This document shows positions 1 to 7,211 of a stretch of 10,777 bases of DNA, piece after piece. The notes beneath the pieces are model-generated. The model made no database searches. It was given only the letters and a program-made list of their open reading frames with translations, and was not told the origin of the DNA. The first letter of the stretch is position 1. Every line of letters begins with the position of its first letter. This DNA comes from Gammaproteobacteria bacterium (GTDB lineage Bacteria > Pseudomonadota > Gammaproteobacteria > Acidithiobacillales > Acidithiobacillaceae), in the NCBI GenBank assembly GCA_023381645.1, contig JAMCRJ010000099.1, forward strand, positions 1 through 10,777, written 5' to 3'. The translations under genes and the position numbers were made by a program.

Positions 1-446
1 CCAGACTGGCTGCCGCCCACCGCCTCGGCGAGGGCGACCGCCGCATCGTTCCCCGAATCAATCAGTAATCCATGCAGTAATTGGTCGACATTCGCCGGGA
101 CATTGGGCTGGACGAACATGCTGGAACCCCCCGTTTTCCATGCAGTATTGGAGATGGGGATGTTTTCCTGAGCGGTCAGGGTGCCGCCCTGAATGGCCTG
201 ATAGGTCAGATAGGCTGTCATGAGTTTGGTGAGACTGGCCGGCGCGCGGCGCAGGTTTTCACTTTTGGCGGCGATGATCTGACCCGTATCGTAGTCCATC
301 AGCGTATAGCTGACGATGGCAGGCAGTGCCGGGGCTGGCGGTGTGGGCAACATGGGTGTGGGGATGGCAGCGGATGCCCAGGGGGTGAAACAGAAGCCGG
401 CCAACAGGAAGAGTATCCGGGTGATCAGGGAAGTACGGGCAATCAT
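1..446 (-). CDS. dacA: D-alanyl-D-alanine carboxypeptidase (PBP5/6 family, peptidase S11), partial
   Basis: Low-molecular-weight penicillin-binding protein that removes the terminal D-Ala from peptidoglycan pentapeptides in the periplasm. The 148 visible residues start with a signal peptide: Arg at position 4, a hydrophobic core at about 8-21, and a likely cleavage after Ala-Ser-Ala at 24-26. The catalytic SxxK motif is S71-L-T-K74 and the SxN motif is S131-G-N133. The third (KTG) motif and the C-terminal anchor lie beyond the left edge. The start at 446 is supported by GAGGT at 453-457 on the minus strand, six bases upstream. The gene follows rodA by 142 bases and is transcribed in the same direction, as in many gammaproteobacterial rod-shape loci. 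It could equally be named dacC; paralogues cannot be separated from this fragment. Confidence 0.93.
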   Translation of the reverse strand, partial: MIARTSLITRILFLLAGFCFTPWASAAIPTPMLPTPPAPALPAIVSYTLMDYDTGQIIAAKSENLRRAPASLTKLMTAYLTYQAIQGGTLTAQENIPISNTAWKTGGSSMFVQPNVPANVDQLLHGLLIDSGNDAAVALAEAVGGSQS

Positions 447-592
447 GAAGAGACCTCAGTGGTAAACGCTGATTGGAGTTCAGGGGGATTGGGCAAGTCT
501 GGAATTATAGCGATGCTTGCGGAGAAAATCATGCTTGGGGACGGCGGGCAATACCTGGTACCCCATGCCTTTGGGCGGAGAAACCCCATCAT
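443..592 (-). CDS. Possible small ORF coupled between rodA and dacA, function unknown
   Basis: A 49-residue ORF fills the gap between rodA and dacA exactly. Its ATG at 592-590 overlaps the rodA stop in an ATGA, and its TGA at 445-443 overlaps the dacA start in another ATGA. The same overlap type links mreC/mreD, mreD/mrdA and mrdA/rodA just upstream. The predicted peptide begins Met-Met-Gly-Phe-Leu-Arg and is rich in Pro and Ser. It has one short hydrophobic run at about 21-30, no recognised domain and no clear signal peptide. No Shine-Dalgarno sequence is visible before the ATG, so translation would rely on reinitiation after rodA. A TATAAT hexamer inside it may instead belong to a dacA promoter, which would make the ORF incidental. 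The coordinates are exact but the reality of the gene is uncertain. Confidence 0.2.
   Translation of the reverse strand: MMGFLRPKAWGTRYCPPSPSMIFSASIAIIPDLPNPPELQSAFTTEVSS
504..509 (-). promoter_or_regulatory. Candidate -10 element upstream of dacA
   Basis: The minus strand reads TATAAT here, a perfect sigma-70 -10 hexamer about 58 bases before the dacA start. At a 17-base spacing the -35 position reads ATGATT, only half matching consensus. dacA may therefore have its own promoter as well as readthrough from the mre/mrd operon. Confidence 0.35.
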
Positions 593-1683
593 TCGTGGAC
601 GCGCGGATGGGCGTGGACCGACATCAGTATGCCCAGTCCGACCATGAAAGTCAGCATGGCGGTTCCACCATAGCTTACCAGTGGCAGCGGCACTCCGACT
701 ACCGGAAGAATTCCGGTGGTCATACCCATATTTATGAAAATATAAAGAAAAAACGTCAGACTCAGGGTGCCGGCGATGAGACGGCCGAAGGCGTCCCGGC
801 TTTCGTAGGCAATAACCAGCCCGCGCAGGACGATGAGCAGATAAGTAGAGATGAGGATCAGGACGCCGACCAGACCAAACTCCTCGGCAAATCCCGCAAA
901 AACGAAGTCGGTCTGGGCTTCCGGCAGGAAATCGAGGTTGACCTGGGTACCGTTGAACCAGCCCTTCCCCCAGAATCCTCCCGAACCCACGGCAATCATG
1001 CTCTGGATGATGTGATAACCGGCGCCCAGGGGGTCGCGTTGAGGATCGAGAAAGGTCAGTATGCGTTCTTTTTGGTATCCATGCAGAAAATGCCAGAGTA
1101 CCGGCCCACTGATGGCGGCTAGGATGATCAGCGCGATAAACCATCGGCGGCGCACACCCGCCAGCCACATCATGAAGACCCCGGCAGCGCCAATTTGCGC
1201 CGCCGTACCCAGGTCCGGCTCCTTGGCGATGAGCAGAAAGGGGATGGCAATCAGCACAAATCCGGTGACGGCGGAAAGCCAGTGGCGAACATTTTCCCGT
1301 TGCGAATAGTAATAGGCGAGGAACAGGGGTAGGGCAAGTTTCATGAGCTCCGAGGGCTGAAAGGTCAGCGGGCCGACGCCCAGCCAGCGGCGTGCGCCGA
1401 GATTGGTTTTACCCGCCACGAGTGTGATCACCAGTAAGAGGACGCCTGTAGCGTACAAGGCGGGTGCCCAGGCGCGAATACGCTCCGGTGGTGTATTGGC
1501 AATGAGAATGAGGACGAGGATGCCGATCGCGAATCGCAAAAGTTGGGCAAGCACGATGCGGATACTTTCCTGGCTGCCACTGTAGATCACCGCGAGGCTG
1601 ATGAGCATGAGCATTACCACCCCCGTCATGATTGCCGGGTCCAGTTTCTGCAGGGGCTTCAGCAGGCGTGTGTGCCAACTCAT
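589..1683 (-). CDS. rodA: RodA, SEDS-family peptidoglycan glycosyltransferase
   Basis: Inner-membrane polymerase that builds glycan strands from lipid II for lateral wall growth, partnered with PBP2 (mrdA). The protein has 364 residues, near the usual 370, with many hydrophobic helices. SEDS hallmarks visible are A97-RRWLG-V103 followed by F-Q-P-S-E at 108-112, and the large periplasmic-loop signature P254-E-A-Q-T-D259. D259 aligns with the catalytic Asp of Escherichia coli RodA. The block V331-PLPLVSYGGT-341 lies near the C-terminus. The ATG at 1683 overlaps the mrdA stop by four bases, and GGAGGT at 1690-1695 on the minus strand, inside the mrdA end, gives a strong ribosome site six bases upstream. 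FtsW is the alternative SEDS member, but the mrdA neighbour argues for RodA. Confidence 0.97.
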   Translation of the reverse strand: MSWHTRLLKPLQKLDPAIMTGVVMLMLISLAVIYSGSQESIRIVLAQLLRFAIGILVLILIANTPPERIRAWAPALYATGVLLLVITLVAGKTNLGARRWLGVGPLTFQPSELMKLALPLFLAYYYSQRENVRHWLSAVTGFVLIAIPFLLIAKEPDLGTAAQIGAAGVFMMWLAGVRRRWFIALIILAAISGPVLWHFLHGYQKERILTFLDPQRDPLGAGYHIIQSMIAVGSGGFWGKGWFNGTQVNLDFLPEAQTDFVFAGFAEEFGLVGVLILISTYLLIVLRGLVIAYESRDAFGRLIAGTLSLTFFLYIFINMGMTTGILPVVGVPLPLVSYGGTAMLTFMVGLGILMSVHAHPRVHE

Positions 1684-3488
1684 GAATGGACCTCCGCTGT
1701 CGTCAATGTATTGAGATAGGCGTCGATAACCGCTCTCGCGACAGGCCCGGCAGTGCTGCCTCCATGGCCGCCATGTTCGACCACTACCGCCACGGCGATG
1801 CGCGGATGGTCAGCCGGAGCGTAGGCGATGAAGAGCGCGTGATCCTGCCACAGTTGAACCGTATCGCGCAGCACCCGACCGGAATCATTGCGCTGCGCAT
1901 GGTGCACCTGGGCAGTGCCGGTTTTGCCGGCAATGGCATGGAGATCGGCGGCCAGTGATTTGCCGGTACCCGAAGTCACCGCATCACGCATCGCACCCTG
2001 AATGACGGCGATGTCCTCTGGCGAAAAATCCAGGGTTTGCGTCGCACCGTCGGGTGATTGTTTCATATGCGGTATAACCAGTGTGCCACCATTGGCGATG
2101 CTGGCTGTGGCCCGCGCCAGCTGGAGCGGGGTGCTCAGCAGATAACCCTGTCCTATTCCCATCATCACGGTTTGTCCCTGATACCAAGTCTGGCCATAGC
2201 GCCGACGTAGCCAGACCGGGGAGGGGACCACCCCAGCGGCTTCCCCGGGTAAATCCACTCCACTGCGCTGACCAAAGCCAAAATGCGCGAGACCGTTGCC
2301 GAGCTGGATTACGCCAAGACGCATGGCAATCTGGTAAAAATATACGTCATTGGAATCGCGAATGGCTTCGCGCAGATTTTGCGCACCATGACCACCGGGT
2401 TTCCAGTCGTAATATTTGTGTTTGGTACCGGGAATCTGGTAGTAAGCGCCGCCAGCGAGCCGCTGATCAGCGGCGATGGCCTTGTCGCGCAGGGCGCTGA
2501 GTGCCACAAAAGGTTTGATGGTAGAGCCCGGAGGATAGCTGCCCCGCAGAAAGCGGTTGGCCATGGGCGTGCCAGGATCGTCCCGCAGGCTGCTCCATAC
2601 AGCGGTACTCAGGCCATCAACGAACGCATTCGGATCGAATGCGGGGGCCGAATAAGCGGCGAGTACGTCACCATTGCGCGGATCCAGTGCCACTACGGCG
2701 CCCTGCTGGCCTATCATGGCCTTGGCAGCGGCCTGCTGCACCGCTAGATCCAGAGTCGTCCGAATGGTTACGCCCTCCCGGGGCGGGTTGCGCAAGCGTG
2801 TGTGTAAGGTATGTCCGCGTGCATCGACCTCTACCTCTTGGTCGCCCGGCTGTCCTTTCAGCAGGGTTTCATACTGTGCTTCAAGGCCGCTTTTGCCGAT
2901 GCTGTCCAGCCCCGCGTAGTCCGCCATCTGCTCCTCGCGGATTTCCGCAGGGGTCAGGCGGCCCACATAGCCCACTGCATGGGCGAACAGTGAACCATAG
3001 GGATAGTGGCGTTTGGTCCTGGTTTGTATGGCTACCCCCGGAAATTGATGTCGCTGCACGGCAAATGCGGCCAACTCTCCGGGACTCAGATTGCGACGCA
3101 GAAGAATGGGCTGATAGGGACGTACATGGGATAGATCACGGTTGAAGCGTTGCTGGTCCTCTGCACTGACGGGCAATATCCGCCGTAGGCGCCGGATGGT
3201 TTCCTCCGGGTGCATGGCTTTGTTCGGCGTGATCGTAAGGGCGAAGCCGGTCTGATCATCGGCGAGTACCTGCCCATGCCGGTCAAGAATCAGACCCCGC
3301 TGGGGGGCGATGGGCAACAGCACAAGGGTGTTATGGATGGATTGGGTGGCATAGAGATCGTGATCCCAGACCTGCAGCCGGAATATCTGTATGGCCAGCA
3401 GCGCCGTAAGCGCCGTGATCAGTCCCGCAGCGACCAGCAGTCGGCGGGTGAATTGTCGATGTTCCCGGGCGGGCTGTACTGCATTCAT
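1680..3488 (-). CDS. mrdA: Penicillin-binding protein 2, elongation-specific DD-transpeptidase
   Basis: Class B PBP that cross-links peptidoglycan during elongation and activates RodA. The protein has 602 residues. A short cytoplasmic tail is followed by one membrane anchor at about 17-37, a pedestal/dimerisation domain at about 60-240, and a transpeptidase domain at about 255-590. Active-site motifs are S322-T-I-K325 (nucleophile Ser322), S379-N-D381 and K522-T-G524. The reading frame stays open upstream to 3620. The ATG at 3486-3488 is preferred because it puts the anchor at the normal distance from the N-terminus and forms an ATGA overlap with the mreD stop. The longer version would add 44 implausible residues inside mreD. 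No strong Shine-Dalgarno precedes this ATG, so coupling to mreD translation is likely. Confidence 0.96.
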   Translation of the reverse strand: MNAVQPAREHRQFTRRLLVAAGLITALTALLAIQIFRLQVWDHDLYATQSIHNTLVLLPIAPQRGLILDRHGQVLADDQTGFALTITPNKAMHPEETIRRLRRILPVSAEDQQRFNRDLSHVRPYQPILLRRNLSPGELAAFAVQRHQFPGVAIQTRTKRHYPYGSLFAHAVGYVGRLTPAEIREEQMADYAGLDSIGKSGLEAQYETLLKGQPGDQEVEVDARGHTLHTRLRNPPREGVTIRTTLDLAVQQAAAKAMIGQQGAVVALDPRNGDVLAAYSAPAFDPNAFVDGLSTAVWSSLRDDPGTPMANRFLRGSYPPGSTIKPFVALSALRDKAIAADQRLAGGAYYQIPGTKHKYYDWKPGGHGAQNLREAIRDSNDVYFYQIAMRLGVIQLGNGLAHFGFGQRSGVDLPGEAAGVVPSPVWLRRRYGQTWYQGQTVMMGIGQGYLLSTPLQLARATASIANGGTLVIPHMKQSPDGATQTLDFSPEDIAVIQGAMRDAVTSGTGKSLAADLHAIAGKTGTAQVHHAQRNDSGRVLRDTVQLWQDHALFIAYAPADHPRIAVAVVVEHGGHGGSTAGPVARAVIDAYLNTLTTAEVHS

Positions 3489-3961
3489 GTATGGTTCAGG
3501 CGCAGTGCGTGACGCAGATAATCGAGCGTCAACGTAAAAAGTGGCCACAACAGGGCGCCGATCAGTGGCCCTAAAAGCAGCGAAAAATGCCATGTGATGG
3601 TGCCTGCCCAGGCCTGCCACGACCAGACCAGCAACCGGTGGGCCAGCAGCAACATGAATATGAAGAAGAGTTGCTCCCAGGACGCCAGACTGCGAACCCT
3701 GGCAATGCCGGTGTAGAGCAGATAAATCATGACGACCCCGGCGATAGCCTGGGCTCCCAGCACATCGCCAAGTACCATATCCTGAAGTAGCCCGATCAGC
3801 CAGACCACGGTAAAGCTCAGTTCAGAAGCACTGCTGATGGCCCAATAGAGCAGTAGCAGGGCTACAAAATCCGGGTGGAGCGATGCGTAAAACGGACCGC
3901 AGGGAATGGCTTCCGCCACGAGTGCGAAGAAAAAACCGAGAACGACTACGACGGCGATCAT
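3485..3961 (-). CDS. mreD: MreD, rod-shape-determining membrane protein
   Basis: Small integral membrane subunit of the elongasome that works with MreC and links MreB to RodA/PBP2. The 158 residues form about six hydrophobic segments, roughly at 1-17, 30-42, 49-66, 70-88, 97-113 and 125-145. The family signature G57-LLQD-MVLG-DVLG-69 sits at the end of the third helix. Sequence identity in this family is weak, so the assignment also relies on its position between mreC and mrdA. It overlaps both neighbours by ATGA (3958-3961 and 3485-3488). No ribosome site is visible before the ATG, which fits coupled translation. Confidence 0.93.
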   Translation of the reverse strand: MIAVVVVLGFFFALVAEAIPCGPFYASLHPDFVALLLLYWAISSASELSFTVVWLIGLLQDMVLGDVLGAQAIAGVVMIYLLYTGIARVRSLASWEQLFFIFMLLLAHRLLVWSWQAWAGTITWHFSLLLGPLIGALLWPLFTLTLDYLRHALRLNHT

Positions 3962-4797
3962 GGCGCTGCTGCGGGCTGGGAGGCTGGGTTAACCCAGAGC
4001 ATGAGCACAGTGCCCAATCGCCCCAGGTGAACGGCCGGTCGTACCGCAATCTGTGCAAAGGGTTGGTCACCATTGTGGATGACTGCGGAAATCGTACCGA
4101 CATTGAGTCCCGCCGGGTAACGCCCACCCAGACCCGAGGTGACGAGCTTGTCGCCGACTTTCAGGGGGGTGTTGCGCGGTTGGAAGGGTACCGTAAGACT
4201 GTCCAGGTTCCCCGTGCCATCCACCAGCAATGGTGTGTCCGAGCCTGCGGGCTTTACGGGGATGCTGCTGTCCAGGTCGGAGAGCAGCGCCACTTCGCTG
4301 CTCTCGGGGGAAACGCGGACCACCTGTCCCGCCACTCCGCCGGCAGCGAGGACCGGTTGTCCGACAAAGACCCCCGCACGCGTACCCAGGTTGGCGACCA
4401 ATAACTGGCTGCCTGGTGCCAAGTTTTGGGCGATAATCTGCGCTACGGCCACCTTTCCGGGCGGGTGGGGGATGCTGTCGAGCAATGCGAGAAGTTGACG
4501 GTTTTCGTCACGCAGAATATCTGCTTCCAACAACTTGGGCTGCGCCCGGACGAGTTCGGCGCGTAGTCTGACGTTTTCGGATTCCAGCGCAGCACGGCTT
4601 TGCAGGTAATGGTCGGTCTGCCGCCACAGACGTGCCCCCTGCATGCTGATCCACTGCACAGGATAAGCTATGGTCAAAGAGACGTTTCCCATGTTGGGGT
4701 GTTTTTCGCTGGATACCGAGACGAATACAGTCAACAACATCAGCACCGCTACGCGAAGGAGCGGCGGGTAGCGGCGGGGGAAAAACAATGCAGGCAT
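3958..4797 (-). CDS. mreC: MreC, rod-shape-determining periplasmic protein
   Basis: Bitopic inner-membrane protein whose periplasmic domain self-assembles and switches on PBP2/RodA. Of 279 residues, 13-30 form the membrane anchor. Residues of about 65-107 are rich in Leu, Glu, Arg and Ala and look like the family's coiled coil. The rest is the beta-rich domain with the conserved T222-SGLGG-R-YPAGL block and a Pro/Ala-rich C-terminal tail. The gene follows mreB by 23 bases and overlaps mreD by four. The ATG at 4797 gives a normal short cytoplasmic N-terminus; only a weak purine stretch precedes it. Confidence 0.95.
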   Translation of the reverse strand: MPALFFPRRYPPLLRVAVLMLLTVFVSVSSEKHPNMGNVSLTIAYPVQWISMQGARLWRQTDHYLQSRAALESENVRLRAELVRAQPKLLEADILRDENRQLLALLDSIPHPPGKVAVAQIIAQNLAPGSQLLVANLGTRAGVFVGQPVLAAGGVAGQVVRVSPESSEVALLSDLDSSIPVKPAGSDTPLLVDGTGNLDSLTVPFQPRNTPLKVGDKLVTSGLGGRYPAGLNVGTISAVIHNGDQPFAQIAVRPAVHLGRLGTVLMLWVNPASQPAAAP

Positions 4798-4820
4798 GGT
4801 AGCTCGTGGTAGCCGAAGGC

Positions 4821-5925
<1,105 letters not shown>

Positions 5926-5952
5926 ATCCGCAACAAGCCATGTGCATCGCGC

Positions 5953-5981
5953 AGTCTATCATGAGGGACGGCCGAGACCAA
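5953..5981 (-). promoter_or_regulatory. Candidate mreB promoter, extended -10 type
   Basis: On the minus strand TAGACT at 5958-5953 is preceded by TG plus one base, the extended -10 arrangement. A -35-like TTGGTC lies at 5981-5976 with a 17-base spacer. The predicted transcript would have a leader of about 80 bases containing the 5910-5925 repeat. Hexamer matches are only partial. Confidence 0.35.
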
Positions 5982-6004
5982 AGCCATGATGCCAAACGTC
6001 CGGC

Positions 6005-6034
6005 TTGCGCGGGGATACCAAAAGAACGGAGAAT
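6005..6034 (+). promoter_or_regulatory. Weak candidate moaC promoter
   Basis: TTGCGC at 6005-6010 and GAGAAT at 6029-6034 are separated by 18 bases, matching consensus at three and four of six positions. A start near 6041 would put the perfect 12-base palindrome at 6045-6056 at the very beginning of the transcript. This is a weak prediction. Confidence 0.2.
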
Positions 6035-6044
6035 CGTTCACGGC

Positions 6045-6056
6045 CATTCCGGAATG
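6045..6056. promoter_or_regulatory. Perfect 12-base palindrome upstream of moaC
   Basis: CATTCCGGAATG is identical to its own reverse complement and lies 66 bases before the moaC start. It has the size and symmetry of a dimeric regulator site, but no family can be assigned from the sequence. Confidence 0.3.
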
Positions 6057-6087
6057 CTCATGGATGGTGGCCCTGCGTGGTGCGTGT

Positions 6088-6111
6088 TTTTCGGTCCCTT
6101 ACGAAAAGGAG
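6088..6111 (+). promoter_or_regulatory. Hairpin abutting the moaC ribosome binding site
   Basis: TTTTCG at 6088-6093 pairs with CGAAAA at 6102-6107 across an 8-base loop. The right arm runs into AAGGAG at 6106-6111, the strong Shine-Dalgarno of moaC, which sits ten bases before its ATG. The stem could partly mask the ribosome site. It is short and AT-rich, so its stability is modest. Confidence 0.35.
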
Positions 6112-6121
6112 TCTCCCATTC

Positions 6122-6631
6122 ATGTCAAATCCGGATGCCGTCAATCATTTCAATGAGCAAGGCGATGCGCACATGGTCGATGTCGGTACCAAGGCGGTGA
6201 CGACCAGGGTTGCGCTGGCGGCAGGCGAAATTCTGATGGCGGATTCCACCCTGGAACGCATTGCCTCTGGACGAATGGGAAAGGGTGACGTCCTGGGGGT
6301 CGCGCGCATCGCGGCCATACAGGCCACCAAAAGGACCTGGGAGTTGATTCCTCTGGCACACCCCTTGCTCCTCACCGGTGTCGAAGTCGAATTAACCCCT
6401 GCTTCCGATCCTGCGCGGATCGTCTGCCGCGCAGAAGTGCGCTGTGTCGGTCAGACGGGCATCGAAATGGAGGCGCTCACGGCTGTTTCCGTGGGATTGC
6501 TCACTATTTATGACATGTGCAAGGCCATTGATCGTGGGATGCTGCTGCAAAATATCGGTCTCTTACGGAAAGAGGGCGGCAAGACGGGTCTCTGGGAGAG
6601 AATCCCTGCGTCCTGCCCGCCAGTCCGCTGA
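6122..6631 (+). CDS. moaC: Cyclic pyranopterin monophosphate synthase MoaC
   Basis: Second enzyme of molybdenum cofactor synthesis: it converts the MoaA product 3',8-cyclo-7,8-dihydro-GTP to cyclic pyranopterin monophosphate in the cytoplasm. The 169 residues match the family length. Visible motifs are K54[11 protein letters not shown]76-P-L-A-H80-P-L, G113-I-E-M-E-A-L-T, and D131-M-C-K134, with K154 in the later K-x-G-G-K region. These correspond to the conserved His, Glu, Asp and Lys residues of the active site. The position before His80 is Ala where many homologues have Cys. The ATG at 6122 is chosen because of the strong AAGGAG ten bases upstream; the frame is open further upstream but without family similarity. 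moaA follows about 580 bases downstream, separated by an opposite-strand gene. Confidence 0.96.
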   Translation: MSNPDAVNHFNEQGDAHMVDVGTKAVTTRVALAAGEILMADSTLERIASGRMGKGDVLGVARIAAIQATKRTWELIPLAHPLLLTGVEVELTPASDPARIVCRAEVRCVGQTGIEMEALTAVSVGLLTIYDMCKAIDRGMLLQNIGLLRKEGGKTGLWERIPASCPPVR

Positions 6632-6634
6632 TAT

Positions 6635-6940
6635 CTACTTGCCGCGGTGTGGCGAGGAGCTGTAGCGCATCATCACATCCCGGTCCTTCCAGCTCGCTTC
6701 CTTCAGGATGTCTTCGGGGATCATGTACCGGTCCTGTGGTGCCACGTCCTGAAACTTCACCACGCGCAGTACATCGCTGAAAGGGAGTTTGCGCAGCAGG
6801 CCGTCCTTGTCGGTGGCGCGTACGATCATGGCGTCCTTGAGAAGGGCATAGACATAGAAGTTGCCAGGCCGCAGCCTGCCGTCCTTGTCCTTCCAAGTGA
6901 CGGTAATGCGCGAATGTTCTTTGAAATCATTGCGAATCAT
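6635..6940 (-). CDS. Conserved-looking hypothetical protein, 101 residues
   Basis: I do not recognise this protein. It is 101 residues, highly charged, with no signal peptide, membrane segment or cysteine. Residues of about 10-75 alternate short hydrophobic and charged stretches, suggesting a small beta-rich cytoplasmic domain. The C-terminal part contains a charged helix-like stretch around P75-EDILKEASWKDRD and a basic tail ending Arg-Gly-Lys. The start at 6940 is well supported: the minus strand has AAGGAG eight bases before this ATG, whereas an upstream in-frame ATG at 7006 lacks a site and would add 22 unlikely residues. It ends only 3 bases from the moaC stop, in convergent orientation, and diverges from moaA. 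A strong ribosome site and well-bounded frame argue for a real gene; its position suggests a possible but unproven link to Moco metabolism. Confidence 0.75.
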   Translation of the reverse strand: MIRNDFKEHSRITVTWKDKDGRLRPGNFYVYALLKDAMIVRATDKDGLLRKLPFSDVLRVVKFQDVAPQDRYMIPEDILKEASWKDRDVMMRYSSSPHRGK

Positions 6941-7011
6941 GTATGGATCTCCTTGGCTTGTGCCTCCTAAACTAATCACCGCGCCGGGCATAAAGCAAAT
7001 AAACACTACTT

Positions 7012-7046
7012 ATTATAAAATTAAAAACGTTGACTTGCGTTGTCAA
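7012..7046 (-). promoter_or_regulatory. Candidate promoter of the 101-residue hypothetical gene
   Basis: An AT-rich stretch contains, on the minus strand, a perfect TATAAT at 7017-7012 and a perfect TTGACA at 7046-7041. They are 23 bases apart, too far to act as one classical promoter. TTGACA could instead pair with TAATTT (7023-7018) at 17 bases, or TATAAT could work with a weak -35. The region is promoter-like but the exact elements are unresolved. Confidence 0.35.
7030..7046. repeat. TTGAC inverted repeat in the divergent spacer
   Basis: TTGAC at 7030-7034 and its complement GTCAA at 7042-7046 are separated by seven bases. The repeat overlaps the -35-like element facing the hypothetical gene, so it could be an operator, or simply back-to-back -35-like sequences. 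Confidence 0.3.
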
Positions 7047-7144
7047 AAATCCGGGCATACCTTCCCGGTCGTTCTGTAACGGCCGGCCCAGGGGTTTGGC
7101 GCAGCGCAGCATATCATTTGTCTCTGTCATTGGTGTCGGCAGAG

Positions 7145-7174
7145 TTGAACACAGTCTTAAAAGAGGTCTAGTAT
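7145..7174 (+). promoter_or_regulatory. Candidate moaA promoter
   Basis: TTGAAC at 7145-7150 and TAGTAT at 7169-7174 are 18 bases apart, each matching the sigma-70 consensus at four of six positions. The predicted start lies about 30 bases before the moaA ATG. The -10 hexamer is exactly the spacer of the 7163-7180 dyad. Confidence 0.45.
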
Positions 7175-7180
7175 GACCTC
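7163..7180. promoter_or_regulatory. Dyad GAGGTC-N6-GACCTC framing the moaA -10
   Basis: Two perfect 6-base arms flank TAGTAT, the predicted -10 element. With one bulged base the pairing extends by two further base pairs (AA at 7161-7162 with TT at 7182-7183). A dimeric repressor here would block moaA transcription. If transcribed from further upstream it would form a hairpin instead. Confidence 0.4.
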
Positions 7181-7211
7181 CTTAGGGTAGGGTTCCCAGG
7201 GAGCAGACGGC

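Noticed and set aside
3489..3620. Longer N-terminus for PBP2 starting at 3620
   Set aside because: The extra 44 residues overlap mreD and would displace the membrane anchor. The ATGA overlap at 3485-3488 marks a more natural start.
6005..6121. N-terminal extension of MoaC from a TTG at 6005
   Set aside because: The extension has no family similarity, and a strong AAGGAG precedes the ATG at 6122.
6941..7006. Longer start (7006) for the 101-residue hypothetical protein
   Set aside because: There is no ribosome site at 7006, while AAGGAG is placed eight bases before the ATG at 6940.
7079..7087. GGCCGGCC palindrome
   Set aside because: A short all-GC palindrome in GC-rich DNA with no placement relative to promoter elements; probably chance.
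7060..7211. Moco riboswitch in the moaA leader
   Set aside because: A Moco-responsive RNA precedes moaA in some bacteria. Apart from the small 7163-7180 dyad I could not identify the required conserved stems, and the predicted leader from the candidate promoter is only about 30 bases.
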